Shown in pieces: positions 8,038 through 18,124 of a stretch of DNA of 64,000 bases. The notes below the pieces were generated by a model. The model was not told the DNA's origin and made no database searches. It saw only the letters and a list, made by a program, of their open reading frames with translations. The stretch is from NCBI RefSeq assembly GCF_013155365.1, contig NZ_JABJRA010000005.1, positions 248,001 through 312,000 of the forward strand. The letters run 5' to 3'. The position numbers were made by a program, and so were the translations under genes. The stretch comes from Nocardioides sp. zg-DK7169 (lineage in GTDB: Bacteria > Actinomycetota > Actinomycetes > Propionibacteriales > Nocardioidaceae). Each line of letters opens with the position of its first letter. Position 1 is the stretch's first letter.

Positions 8038-9030
8038 GGACGCGCCGACATCCTCGCGTCCGTGCGGCTCCTGCCAGACCGACGGGTCCGGCCCGCCGGG
8101 GATGATCCCGGAGGGGTTCACGTCGGTGTGCACGACGTAGTAGTGCGCCTTGATCTGGTCGAAGTCGATCGTCTCGCCGAACCCGGGCGTCTGGAACAGG
8201 TCGCGGGCGTAGCCCCACAGGTGCGGCATCTCGGTCAGCTTCTGGCGGTTGCACTTGAAGTGGCCGTGGTAGACCGCGTCGAAGCGCGCCAGCGTCGTGA
8301 ACAGCCGCACGTCGGCCTCGGTGATCGTCGAGCCCATCAGGTAGCGGCGGGTGGCGAGCCGCTCCTCGAGCCAGTCCATCGCCTCCCACAGCCGCTCGTA
8401 CGCCGCGTCGTACGCCTCCTGCGAGCCGGCGAAGCCGCAGCGGTAGACGCCGTTGTTCACCTCGGTGAACACCCGCTTCATGACCTGCTCCATCTCCTCG
8501 CGCAGGTCGGCGGGCCACAGGTCGGGGGCGTCGGGGCGGTGGTGCTCGCGCCACTCGAAGAACAGGTCGTGGGTGATCCACGGGAAGTCGTTGGTGACGA
8601 CCTTGCCGCTCTCGATCTCCACGATCGCGGGCACCGTGATGCCCTTGGGATAGTCGGGGTAACGCGCGAAGTAGGCCTCCTGGAGCCGCTCGATGCCCAG
8701 CACCGGGTCGCGGCCGCCGGGGTCGAGGTCGAAGGTCCAGCTGCGCTGGTCGTGCGTCGGCCCGGGCAGCCCGACGCTCAGCACGTCCTCGAGCCCGAGC
8801 AGGTGGCGCACGATCAGCGTGCGGTTGGCCCACGGGCACGCCTTGGCCGCGATCAGCCGGTAGCGCCCCGGCTCGACCGGCCACACCGGCACGTCCGCGC
8901 GCCCGCCGTACGCGCCCTCGAGCGGGTCGGCCGGCCGCTCACCGGCGAGGATCCGATCGGGGATGTAGCTCATGTCCCGGTCGAAGGCCTTGCCCTTCTC
9001 GACGTACGTCGCGGTCTGATCGGCTCCCAT
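8035..9030 (-). CDS. Xi-class glutathione S-transferase / glutathionyl-hydroquinone reductase-like
   Basis: 331 residues, normal length for the YqjG/EcfM group. The catalytic cysteine is in AAKACPWANR (about C65), with YPDYPKGITVPAIVE and ITHDLFFEWREHH in the N-terminal thioredoxin-like part. The helical C-terminal part contains GSTITEADVRLFTTLARFDAVY and CNRQKLTEMPHLWGYARDLF. The family reduces S-glutathionyl hydroquinones. Actinomycetes make mycothiol rather than glutathione, so the physiological thiol here is probably mycothiol (inference). Monocistronic by spacing, with a TATCAT -10 element 6 nt before the ATG. Confidence 0.88.
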   Translation of the reverse strand: MGADQTATYVEKGKAFDRDMSYIPDRILAGERPADPLEGAYGGRADVPVWPVEPGRYRLIAAKACPWANRTLIVRHLLGLEDVLSVGLPGPTHDQRSWTFDLDPGGRDPVLGIERLQEAYFARYPDYPKGITVPAIVEIESGKVVTNDFPWITHDLFFEWREHHRPDAPDLWPADLREEMEQVMKRVFTEVNNGVYRCGFAGSQEAYDAAYERLWEAMDWLEERLATRRYLMGSTITEADVRLFTTLARFDAVYHGHFKCNRQKLTEMPHLWGYARDLFQTPGFGETIDFDQIKAHYYVVHTDVNPSGIIPGGPDPSVWQEPHGREDVGAS

Positions 9031-9036
9031 GACCCC

Positions 9037-9042
9037 ATGATA
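9037..9042 (-). promoter_or_regulatory. -10 element of the glutathionyl-hydroquinone-reductase-like gene
   Basis: TATCAT on the minus strand ends 6 nt before the ATG at 9030; no Shine-Dalgarno site fits in the gap, which implies a leaderless transcript. Confidence 0.55.
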
Positions 9043-9102
9043 GGTGAACGCTCAACAATCCGGCGGGACGAGCGTCGCCGCGGGGTACGACGCGGCCCGG
9101 CG

Positions 9103-9108
9103 TAGCGT
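9103..9108 (+). promoter_or_regulatory. -10 element of the 9116 lipoprotein gene
   Basis: TAGCGT ends 7 nt before the GTG at 9116. This spacing supports the GTG over the earlier in-frame start at 9044. Confidence 0.5.
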
Positions 9109-9115
9109 CGGTCCC

Positions 9116-10009
9116 GTGCCCCGCTCCCTCCGCAGCACCCTCGCCGCCGCGACCCTGCTCGTCATGGCCCTGGCGGGCTGCAGCGAGGAGGACCCGGGCG
9201 CCGACGCGCCCACGCGGACGCCCACGCCCTCCGCCCCGGGCTCCGACGCCGGCACCCCGAGCCCGTCCCGGACGTCCTCCCCGACCCCGTCGCCGCGCCC
9301 CGGCACCACCCCGCCGGCCTGGCTCGGCACCCGCGAGCTGCCCACCGGGCCCGACGGGTACGCCGCGGCCCGCACGACGCCCCGCGAGCTGCGCCGGCGT
9401 GCGTTCAACCTGCCCGACCCGGTGCCGATGCTGCCCGGGCGCGGCTACGCCTCCCGCGTCGTCGCACCGGCCCCCGAGCGGGTGCTCGCCCGCTCCACCT
9501 GGCGCCCCGGGTGCCCGGTGGCGGCCGACGACCTGGCCTGGGTGCGGGTGACCTTCCGCGGCTTCGACGCCGGCCGCCACACCGGCGAGCTGCTGGTCAA
9601 CCGGGCCGACGCCGACGACCTGGTCCAGGTGTTCCGCGACCTGTGGCGCGCCGACTTCCCGATGGAGCGGATGCGCATCGCCACCCGCGCCGACCAGGAC
9701 GCCACCCCGACCGGCGACGGCAACGACACCGGCGCCTTCGTGTGCCGCCCGATCACCGGCGGGTCGTCGTACTCCGAGCACGCGTCGGGGCGCGCGATCG
9801 ACATCAACCCGTTCCAGAACCCCTACGTGCGCGGCGACCTCGTGCTGCCCGAGCTCGCGACGTCCTACGCGCGCCGCACGCCGGTGCGCCCGGGGATGAT
9901 CACCGCCGACGGCCCCGTCGTGGCGGCGTTCGCCCGGATCGGCTGGGGCTGGGGCGGGGCGTGGAGCTCGCTGAAGGACTACCAGCACTTCAGCGCGACC
10001 GGGCGCTGA
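9116..10009 (+). CDS. M15-family D-Ala-D-Ala carboxypeptidase-like lipoprotein
   Basis: 297 residues from a GTG start. Residues 1-22 are a lipoprotein signal with lipobox MALAGC, followed by a Thr/Pro/Ser-rich linker of about 50 residues that should span from membrane to wall. The C-terminal domain has the M15 zinc signature SEHASGRAIDIN and a final KDYQHFS, giving two histidines and an aspartate for zinc. It likely trims peptidoglycan peptides outside the cell. A longer reading from 9044 would put about 24 extra residues before the signal peptide, which is unlikely. Confidence 0.82.
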   Translation: MPRSLRSTLAAATLLVMALAGCSEEDPGADAPTRTPTPSAPGSDAGTPSPSRTSSPTPSPRPGTTPPAWLGTRELPTGPDGYAAARTTPRELRRRAFNLPDPVPMLPGRGYASRVVAPAPERVLARSTWRPGCPVAADDLAWVRVTFRGFDAGRHTGELLVNRADADDLVQVFRDLWRADFPMERMRIATRADQDATPTGDGNDTGAFVCRPITGGSSYSEHASGRAIDINPFQNPYVRGDLVLPELATSYARRTPVRPGMITADGPVVAAFARIGWGWGGAWSSLKDYQHFSATGR

Positions 10010-10026
10010 GCCGCCTCACCGGGACC

Positions 10027-11139
10027 TCAGCGGGGCCGCAGCGTCGCCGCCAGCTCGAGCAGCCGGTCGTTGCCCGCCGGCTCCGCCACCGTCGCCCGGA
10101 CCCCCTCGCCGGCGAACGGGCGCACCGTGATGCCCAGCCCCTCGGCGTGCTCGGCGAAGGCGGCGGTGCGCTCGGCCAGGTCGAACCAGACGAAGTTGCC
10201 CTGGGCGTCGGGCACGTCCCAGCCGCGGTCGCGCAGCCCGGCCACGACGCGGGTGCGCTCGGCGAGGAGCACCTCCACGCGCTCGAGCAGGTCCTCGCGG
10301 CGACCCAGCGAGGCGATCGCGGCGACCTGGGCGACATGCGGGACCCCGAACGGCAGCGACACCGCGCGCAGCGCGGCAGCCAGCGGCGCGGCCGCCACGG
10401 CGTACCCGACCCGCAGGCCGGCCAGGCCGTAGGCCTTGGAGAAGGTCCGGGTGAGGACCACCTGCGGGTGCCGGCGGAGGGTCGCGATCCCGTCCACCGG
10501 GTCGGCCATCCGCACGAACTCGATGTAGGCCTCGTCGACGACGACCAGCACGTGCGGCGGCACCGCGGCGAGGAAGGCGTCGAGCTCGGCCTGGGTGACC
10601 GCGGGACCCGTGGGGTTGTTGGGCGTGCAGACCAGCACCACGCGGGTGCGGTCGGTGATCGCGGCGGCCATCGCGGCCAGGTCGTGGCGGGCGTCGGGCA
10701 GCAGCGGCACCCGCACCGCCGTCGCCCCGCACGCGGCGGCCGCGATCGGGTAGGCCTCGAAGGAGCGCCAGGCCATCACCACCTCGTCGCCCGGCTCGCA
10801 GAAGGCCTGGACGATCCCGTAGATCAGCGCCACCGAGCCGGTGCCGACCGTGACCTGCTCGACCGGGACGCCGACGTGCCCGGCGATCGCGGCGTGCAGC
10901 GCGACCGCACCCATGTCGGGATAGCGGTTCATCTGCCCCACCGCCTCGTGGGCGGCCTCCAGCACGCCGGGCAGCGGCGGGTAGGGGTTCTCGTTGGAGG
11001 ACAGCTTGTACGCCGTCAGGCCGGGACGCAGCGTCGGCGGCCGGCCCGCGACGTACGCCGGGATGTCGGCGAGCGAGGCGCGAGGGCGGGGCAGCGGGGG
11101 TGGTGGGTGCGGGGCGGATCCGGCCTGGGGGGACGTCAC
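10027..11139 (-). CDS. pat: Aromatic / histidinol-phosphate-type aminotransferase (Pat/HisC2)
   Basis: 370 residues, fold-type I PLP enzyme. Landmarks: KLSSNENPYPPLPGV at the N-terminus, CTPNNPTGPAVT, VDEAYIEF, and the PLP lysine in TRTFSKAYGLAGLRVGYA. It does not sit in a his operon, which favours the aromatic aminotransferase Pat (phenylalanine/tyrosine synthesis) over HisC, but the two are close relatives and sequence reading alone does not settle it. GTG start at 11137-11139 with a TAGGCT -10 element 6 nt upstream. Confidence 0.85.
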   Translation of the reverse strand: MTSPQAGSAPHPPPPLPRPRASLADIPAYVAGRPPTLRPGLTAYKLSSNENPYPPLPGVLEAAHEAVGQMNRYPDMGAVALHAAIAGHVGVPVEQVTVGTGSVALIYGIVQAFCEPGDEVVMAWRSFEAYPIAAAACGATAVRVPLLPDARHDLAAMAAAITDRTRVVLVCTPNNPTGPAVTQAELDAFLAAVPPHVLVVVDEAYIEFVRMADPVDGIATLRRHPQVVLTRTFSKAYGLAGLRVGYAVAAAPLAAALRAVSLPFGVPHVAQVAAIASLGRREDLLERVEVLLAERTRVVAGLRDRGWDVPDAQGNFVWFDLAERTAAFAEHAEGLGITVRPFAGEGVRATVAEPAGNDRLLELAATLRPR

Positions 11140-11145
11140 GCGCCC

Positions 11146-11151
11146 AGCCTA
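11146..11151 (-). promoter_or_regulatory. -10 element of the aminotransferase gene
   Basis: TAGGCT on the minus strand ends 6 nt before the GTG at 11139. It overlaps the 3' end of the VanZ-like gene, so the aminotransferase probably has its own leaderless transcript. Confidence 0.5.
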
Positions 11152-11727
11152 GGTGTGAGCGGCGTCACTCCGCGCGCGACCGGCCCGCCACGGCCGCAGG
11201 ACGAGCGCCAGCCCGAGCCCGAGGACGCCGCCGAGCAGTGCGCCGGTGGAGTTGTCCACCATGTCGGTCGCGTCGCAGGCCCGGTCCAGGCGAGCGAGCT
11301 CGAGCTGGGTGATCTCGATGGCGACCGAGTAGGCGCCGAGGGCGACCAGCCCGACCGGGACGGTGAGCACCATCAGGCGCGGCCACCGGGCCAGCGCCAG
11401 CACCAGCAGCGCCCCGGCGGGGACGAAGACGAGGGTGTTGAGCAGCCGCTGGCCGCCGGAGAAGATCCAGAACCCGTCCGGGGCCGGGCCGCCCACGTCC
11501 CACGAGCAGGTGTCGCTGCGGGTCTCGGCCGGCACGATCCCCGGCGCCGCGTCGGCGGGCAGCAGGGTCACGCACGCGATGACCGCCAGCGACCACAGCA
11601 GTCCCGCGACCGCACCCGCCCAGAGCCCCCCGGTCCGGCGCCGCAGCAGCGCCGCCACCCCCAGGCAGAGCACCCCCGAGAGCACGACGCCGAGGAGCAT
11701 CACCTCGATCCCACCGACCGGGAACAT
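11149..11727 (-). CDS. VanZ-family membrane protein
   Basis: 192 residues with about five hydrophobic segments (for example VMLLGVVLSGVLCLGVAALL and AGALLVLALARWPRLMVLTV). The VanZ-like signature is NTLVFVPAGALL followed by EITQLELARLDRACDATDMVDNS, broken here for length into its Q-x4-R-x3-D core. VanZ relatives affect teicoplanin susceptibility in enterococci, but in actinomycetes the molecular role is unknown. The gene ends 9 bp before the aminotransferase start and diverges from the GntR gene. Confidence 0.82.
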   Translation of the reverse strand: MFPVGGIEVMLLGVVLSGVLCLGVAALLRRRTGGLWAGAVAGLLWSLAVIACVTLLPADAAPGIVPAETRSDTCSWDVGGPAPDGFWIFSGGQRLLNTLVFVPAGALLVLALARWPRLMVLTVPVGLVALGAYSVAIEITQLELARLDRACDATDMVDNSTGALLGGVLGLGLALVLRPWRAGRARSDAAHT

Positions 11728-11734
11728 GGCGGAG

Positions 11735-11740
11735 ACGGTA
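11735..11740 (-). promoter_or_regulatory. -10 element of the VanZ-like gene
   Basis: TACCGT on the minus strand ends 7 nt before the ATG at 11727, in the divergent gap shared with the GntR gene. Confidence 0.45.
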
Positions 11741-11771
11741 GTGGGCGAGCCCGGTGGGCAAGAATGGCCCC

Positions 11772-12482
11772 ATGTCCGAACCGGCCGCAGTCCCCGCCGG
11801 GGCGCTGCGCCTCGAGCACGCGACGGCCGTGGACCGGGCGGCCCAGGAGCTGCGGCGTGCGGTCTTCGACGGGGAGCTGGAGTCGGGCACCCCGCTGCGC
11901 GAGGTCGCCCTCGCCGCCTCCCTGGGGGTCTCGCGCCCGACGGTGCGCGAGGCGCTCACGGTGCTGGTCTCGGAGGGCCTGGCCACCCGCGAGCCGCACC
12001 GCGGCGTCAGCGTCGCGACGCCGCAGGCCGCGTCGGTCCGCGACATCTGCGCGGCCCGCTGGGTGCTGGAGGGGGCCGGCGCTCTGGCCTGGCCGCAGGC
12101 CACGGACGCGCTGCGCCGCCAGGTCCGCACCACCTTGGAGGCCTACACCGCGTCGGTGCACGCGGGCGGCACCTACCAGGAGCTCAACGAGCAGCACCTC
12201 GCCTTCCACCTCTCCCTGGTCGCCCTCACCGGCAGCCCGCGGCTGGTGCACATGGCCGAGCAGCTGGTCACCGAGCTCAAGGTCGCGCTGGCCCAGGTCG
12301 ACCGGCTGCGGCGCAACGCCCACGACGAGGCCGACAACCACACCCAGCTGGTGCTGCTGCTGGAGTCCGGCGACCTGGACGCCGCCCACGACTTCCTCCG
12401 CGGGCACCTGGCCGGCGCCGCGGACGAGATCATCACCGCGCTGGCCCTCGAGCCCGGCCCGCCCGTCGCCGGCGGCTCCTGA
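11772..12482 (+). CDS. GntR-family transcriptional regulator (FadR/FCD subfamily)
   Basis: 236 residues. N-terminal winged helix (GTPLREVALAASLGVSRPTV, then REALTVLVSEGLATREP) followed by an all-helical FCD ligand-binding domain with DICAARWVLEGAGALAW, LNEQHLAFHLSLVAL and DNHTQLVLLLESGDLDAA, whose histidines and acids probably hold a metal that contacts a carboxylate ligand. FCD regulators usually control use of organic acids, sugars acids or amino acids; the target here is not evident. An earlier in-frame GTG at 11754 exists; the ATG at 11772 is preferred because an AAGAAT -10-like element ends 6 nt before it. Confidence 0.85.
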   Translation: MSEPAAVPAGALRLEHATAVDRAAQELRRAVFDGELESGTPLREVALAASLGVSRPTVREALTVLVSEGLATREPHRGVSVATPQAASVRDICAARWVLEGAGALAWPQATDALRRQVRTTLEAYTASVHAGGTYQELNEQHLAFHLSLVALTGSPRLVHMAEQLVTELKVALAQVDRLRRNAHDEADNHTQLVLLLESGDLDAAHDFLRGHLAGAADEIITALALEPGPPVAGGS

Positions 12483-12509
12483 CCGGCCCCGGCCCCGGCG
12501 GCGTACTGC

Positions 12510-12515
12510 CACAAT
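12510..12515 (+). promoter_or_regulatory. -10 element of the holin-like gene
   Basis: CACAAT ends 6 nt before the ATG at 12522. Confidence 0.4.
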
Positions 12516-12521
12516 CAGGCC

Positions 12522-12906
12522 ATGACACGCTTCCTGACCTGGCTGGTCACCAACGTCCTCGCCGTGGCCGCCGCCGCCTGGCTGATCAACGGGATCAGCT
12601 TCGCCGGTCCCACCTCGGGCCGCGCCGAGCTGGAGGACAAGCTGCTCCCGGTGATCGGGGTGGCGCTGATCCTCGGCGTGATCACCTCGTTCGTGAAGCC
12701 GGTGCTCCAGCTGCTCTCGTTCCCGCTGATCATCCTCACCCTCGGGATCTTCCTGCTGGTCATCAACGCCGCGCTGCTGATGCTGACCGGGTGGGTCGCC
12801 CACCACTTCGACCTCGGCTTCGAGGTCGACGGCTTCTGGCCCGCGGTCGGCGGGGCGATCGTCATCACGGTCGTCACCTGGATCGTCGACGGGCTGATCG
12901 GCGTCG

Positions 12907-12914
<8 letters not shown>
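12522..12914 (+). CDS. Phage-holin-family (PF04020-type) small membrane protein
   Basis: 130 residues with about four membrane spans: residues 1-20, one around GVALILGVITSFVKPVLQLL, one around FPLIILTLGIFLLVINAALL, and one at the C-terminus (VGGAIVITVVTWIVDGL). The pattern ITSFVKPVLQLLSFPL is typical of this family, which is widespread in bacterial chromosomes and not a sign of prophage. Function unknown. Its 3' end overlaps the tyrosine phosphatase gene by 8 bp, so the two are probably one transcript. Confidence 0.8.
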
Positions 12915-13442
<528 letters not shown>

Positions 13443-13446
<4 letters not shown>

Positions 13447-14315
13447 CCCGCCAGCCCCGGGTCGCCCGCCACGCCGAGAAGCTCCTCGGCGCGGCTGTCG
13501 TCGCCACGGCGCCGGTCGCGGGGGGCGAGGTCTGCACCGCGACCAAGCTGCGCCTCAGCGACGGCACGACCGCGCTGGTCAAGACCCTCCCGCACGCCCC
13601 GGCCGGGTTCTTCCCGACCGAGGCCCGCGGGCTGCGCTGGCTCGGGGAGGTCGACGGCGGCGTGCCGGTCCCCGACGTGCTCGCGGTCGACGAGGAGTGC
13701 CTGGTGCTGCGCTGGGTCGAGCCGGGACGCGGCAGCGTCGACGCCGCCGCCGCGTTCGGGCGCGCCCTGGCCACCACCCACGACGCCGGCGCACCGGCGT
13801 ACGGCGCCCCGCCCGGGTCGGGCGAGGAGGGGTTCATCGGCCGGCTGCCGCTGCCCCAGCGCCCGGCCCCGACCTGGGCGGAGTTCTACGCCGTACGCCG
13901 GGTGCTGCCCTACCTCAAGGTGGCGCGCGACCGCGCCGCCGTCACCGCCAGCGAGGCCGAGCTGATCGAGGGCCTGGTCGGCCGGTTGCCCCGCCTGCTG
14001 CCCGAGGAGCCGCCCTCGCGCCTGCACGGCGACCTGTGGAACGGCAACGTGCTGTGGGGCGCCGACGGCCGGGTGAGCGTCGTCGACCCCGCGGCGTACG
14101 GCGGGCACCGCGAGGCCGACCTGGCGATGCTGGCGCTCTTCGGGCTCCCGAACCTCGCCCGGGTGCTGGAGGCCTACCAGGAGGTGCACCCGCTGGCCGA
14201 CGGGTGGCGCGACCGGGTCGCGGTGCACCAGATCTTCCCGCTGCTGGTGCACGCCTGCCTGTTCGGCAGCGGCTACGGCGCCCGCGCCGCCCAGGCCGCC
14301 GCGTCCTACTCCTGA
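13443..14315 (+). CDS. Fructosamine kinase family protein
   Basis: 290 residues. Kinase-like fold with the catalytic loop in RLHGDLWNGNVLW and the metal-binding VVDPAAYGGHREADLAML, both characteristic of FN3K/FruK-like proteins. These enzymes phosphorylate ketoamines (glycated amines or proteins), starting their repair. The ATG overlaps the phosphatase stop (ATGA), so translation is coupled. Pairing of a ketoamine kinase with a low-molecular-weight phosphatase is recurrent in bacteria and fits a protein-deglycation role in which the phosphatase assists, but that link is inference. Confidence 0.87.
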
Positions 14316-14405
14316 CCCACCTGCGGTCCGCCTCCGCACCACCCTTTGACGCACGCGGCCGGGCGGCGCCGGCCTGCCTCTCAGACGCGGCTCAGCCTGG
14401 GCTGG

Positions 14406-14411
14406 CAGCAT
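14406..14411 (+). promoter_or_regulatory. -10-like element of mprA
   Basis: CAGCAT ends 6 nt before the GTG at 14418. No Shine-Dalgarno site is seen. Confidence 0.35.
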
Positions 14412-14417
14412 GGACGC

Positions 14418-15109
<692 letters not shown>

Positions 15110-15113
<4 letters not shown>

Positions 15114-16597
15114 GCGCACCGGACCAGACCCTGCCCCGCGAGGACCGCCGCTGGCACTATCGCCGCTCCCTGGCCAGCCGCGTCACCCTGCTCACCACGA
15201 TCGCCGTCGGGCTCGCCGTCGCCTTCGTGGCGCTCGGCGCCTACGTCACCGTGCGCATGCAGATGCAGTCCACCCTCGACCAGTCGCTGGTCGAGCGGGC
15301 CCGCAGCACCGCCTCCGCGCCGACTCTCACCTTCACCTCCGGCGAGGAGGTGCCGGCCTGGGCGCTGGTCGCCACCGACGTGCGCATCGCGCTGGTCAAC
15401 TCCGCCGGCGACACCAACCCCAAGATCCTCGACGAGACGGGCCTGCGCCCCGCCGAGCCGGAGATCGCGGTCGCCCGCGGCGAGGAGAGCACCAGCATCC
15501 GCACCGTCCGCGCCGACGGGGAGGCCTACCGGATGGTGGCGGTCAACTACGGCGACGGCGTCGCGCTGGTGCTCGCCCAGTCCCTGGATTCCCAGCAGCA
15601 GGTGCTGTCCCGGCTCGGGGTGGTGATGCTGCTCTTCGGCGTGGCCGGCGTGATCGCGGCGAGCATGGCCGGGTGGATGGTGGCCATCAACGGCCTGCGA
15701 CCAGTGCGCGTCCTGACCTCACGCGTGGAACGGATCGCCCGCACCGAGGACCTCACCCCGATCCCGGTCGAGGGCGCCGACGAGGTCGCCCGGCTGGCCA
15801 CGGCGTTCAACCAGCTGCTGCGCGCGGTCTCCGCCTCCCGCGACCTGCAGCGCCAGCTCGTCGCCGACGCCGGCCACGAGCTGCGCACCCCGCTGACCTC
15901 GATGCGCACCAACATCGACCTGCTCGCCCAGGCCGACGCCGCCGGCGCCACGCTGCCGCCGGGCGCGCGCGCCGAGGTGCTCGACGACCTGCGCGCCCAG
16001 ATGGAGGAGCTGACCACCCTCATCGGCGACCTGGTCGAGCTGGCCCGCGACGAGCCGCTCCAGCACGTCGTGGAGACCGTCGACCTCTCCGAGATCCTCG
16101 ACCACGCGATCGCCCGCGTGCGCCGCCGCGCCCCGGGCGTGGTCTTCGAGGTCCACGCCGATCCCTGGTACGTCGTGGGCGAGGCCGCCGGCCTGGAGCG
16201 CGCGGTCACCAACCTGCTCGACAACGCCGCGAAGTGGAGCCCGCCGGACGGCACCGTGCGGATCACCCTGGAGCGCGGCACCCTGACCGTCGACGACGAG
16301 GGTCCCGGCATCGACGAGGTCGACATGCCGCACGTCTTCGACCGGTTCTACCGCTCCGAGGAGTCCCGCTCGATGCCCGGCTCCGGCCTGGGCCTCTCGA
16401 TCGTGCGCCAGGTCGCCGGTCGCCACTCCGGGTCGGTCGCCGCGGACCGGTCCCCCGCCGGCGGCGCCCGCCTGCTCCTGTCCCTGCCCGGGAACCCCAC
16501 GCCCCCGCCGCCCACGCCACCGCCGGCCCCGCCCGCCGCTTCGTCCTCGGGGCCGGACGTCCCGCCCACCCGCACCACCCAGGAGAACCTCCGTTGA
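15110..16597 (+). CDS. mprB: MprB-like sensor histidine kinase
   Basis: 495 residues. Two membrane spans (about 24-47 and 170-193) flank an extracytoplasmic sensor domain of about 120 residues. HAMP follows at about 194-246, then the HisKA box with phospho-acceptor H256 ([15 protein letters not shown]), and the ATPase with [17 protein letters not shown] and GSGLGLSIV. The C-terminus is an unusual Pro/Thr-rich tail (residues about 463-495). Partner of the overlapping MprA; in mycobacteria the pair senses envelope stress. Coupled at its 3' end to a lipoprotein gene. Confidence 0.9.
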
Positions 16598-17190
16598 GCC
16601 GTCGCTCGCTCGCCACCGCCGCCCTCCTCGTCGCCTCCCTGGGGGTGCTGAGCGCCTGCTCCGAGGAGGAGCCGGCTGCCGAGACCGCCCCGGACGCCAC
16701 AGCGGCCCACGGCGGCGCGGACACCTCCGAGGAGGCCTCGGAGCGCCCCGAGGCCTGGAACCCGTGTGACGGGCTCCGGGTCGGCCGGCTCGAGGCCGTG
16801 CTCGGCACCGGGCTGAAGGTCGATCGCGGCACCGAGGACGCGCCCCGCTGCGCCCTCGTGCCGCCGAAGGAGGGCAGCGCGGTGCTCGACGCCAACTACA
16901 TGGTCTTCCCCGACGGCCTGGACGCCGCCTGGGAGACCATGGGCGCCCCCGAGGACGGCGACGTCACCGCGCCCCGCATCCCCGGCGCCGACGCCGCCCG
17001 CGTGGTCGTGGCCGCCGACAAGACCGGCGTCGCCGCGACCGGCTTCGTGCAGAACGGCACCCTGATCCACGTGGTCAACGTGGCCGACACCGCGCCGTAC
17101 GACCGGGACGCGGTGGTCGAGGGGGCCACGACCGCGATGACCCAGCTGTCGAACGCCAGCGCGAGGGCAGCCGAGCTGCAGGCACCATGA
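16594..17190 (+). CDS. DUF3558-like lipoprotein coupled to mprB
   Basis: 198 residues from a TTG start at 16594-16596. The TTG is chosen because AGGAGA lies 7 nt upstream and because a clean lipoprotein signal begins there ([21 protein letters not shown]). The mature part opens with an acidic low-complexity linker, then WNPCDGLRVGRLEAVLG and APRCALVPP; the two spaced cysteines are typical of DUF3558-type lipoproteins. The TTG shares its TGA with the mprB stop (TTGA), so expression is tied to the kinase. A cell-surface accessory to MprB sensing is possible but unproven. Confidence 0.72.
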   Translation: MSRRSLATAALLVASLGVLSACSEEEPAAETAPDATAAHGGADTSEEASERPEAWNPCDGLRVGRLEAVLGTGLKVDRGTEDAPRCALVPPKEGSAVLDANYMVFPDGLDAAWETMGAPEDGDVTAPRIPGADAARVVVAADKTGVAATGFVQNGTLIHVVNVADTAPYDRDAVVEGATTAMTQLSNASARAAELQAP

Positions 17191-17194
17191 GCAC

Positions 17195-18097
17195 ATGACC
17201 GCCGCCTCCACCAGCTCCCCAGACTCCCCGACCGGCCCGGGCTACTACCGCCTCGACGAGGCCACCGGCGAGCTGCTCGCCACCGACCTCGCCGCCAGCA
17301 TGTGGGGCGAGAACCACCTGCACGGCGTGGCGGTCAGCGGTGCGATGGCACGGGCGCTGGAGCATCGGGTGGCCGAGCTGGGCCGCGCCGACCTGCGCCC
17401 GGCGCGCTACACCGTGGACCTCTTCCGTCCCGCGACGACGGACCCGTGCGTGGTGCGCACCGAGGTCGTGCGCGAGGGCAACCGGCTGTGCCTGGTGGAC
17501 GCGACCTACCTGCAGGACGACGTCGCCGTGGCCCGGGCCAGCGGGCTGTTCCTGCGCGCCACCGGCAGCACCGCGGGCGAGACCTGGTCCCCGGGCTCCG
17601 GCGCCGAGTCGGACCTGGTCCCCCCGCCGCTCGAGATCGCCCCGGTCACGACCGAGGCGCACGTGCCGTTCATCCACAGCGACGACGTCGGCTGGTCCCA
17701 GGACTTCACCCAGCACCAGAACGCCTCGCGCAAGCAGTCGTGGAGCACCGGACCCTCGGTCGTGGTGGGCGAGGCGCCGACCCCGTTCCAGGCGGTCGCC
17801 TCGCTGGCCGACGGCGCCAGCCTGGTCACCAACTGGGGCAGCCTCGGCGTCGAGCACATCAACACCGACATCACCTTGGTGCTGGCCCGTGAGCCCGACG
17901 GCGTCTCCATCGGCCTGGCCGCCACCGACCGCCGCGAGGACGGCGGCATCGCCGTCGGCACGGCCGCCGTCTTCGACCGCAGCGGGCGCCTCGGCACCGT
18001 CGTGGTCAGCGCCCTGGCCAACGCCAAGCGGGTCGTCGACTTCGCCCGGGTCGAGTACGCCGACGACGGCACCCGGCGTACGTCGCCCGGCGCCTGA
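17195..18097 (+). CDS. Thioesterase / TesB-like acyl-CoA thioesterase family protein
   Basis: 300 residues arranged as two hotdog-like halves. The N-terminal half has NHLHGVAVSGAMARALEH and RYTVDLFRPATTDPC; the C-terminal half has FTQHQNASRKQSWS, ASLADGASLVTNWGSLG and EHINTDITLVLAREP. Members of this group hydrolyse or bind acyl-CoA; the exact substrate is unknown. The gene begins 4 bp after the lipoprotein stop, so it may be read from the same mRNA. It converges on zwf. Confidence 0.78.
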   Translation: MTAASTSSPDSPTGPGYYRLDEATGELLATDLAASMWGENHLHGVAVSGAMARALEHRVAELGRADLRPARYTVDLFRPATTDPCVVRTEVVREGNRLCLVDATYLQDDVAVARASGLFLRATGSTAGETWSPGSGAESDLVPPPLEIAPVTTEAHVPFIHSDDVGWSQDFTQHQNASRKQSWSTGPSVVVGEAPTPFQAVASLADGASLVTNWGSLGVEHINTDITLVLAREPDGVSIGLAATDRREDGGIAVGTAAVFDRSGRLGTVVVSALANAKRVVDFARVEYADDGTRRTSPGA

Positions 18098-18124
18098 GGG
18101 AGCGCTTGAGAAGCGACCCGCGGG

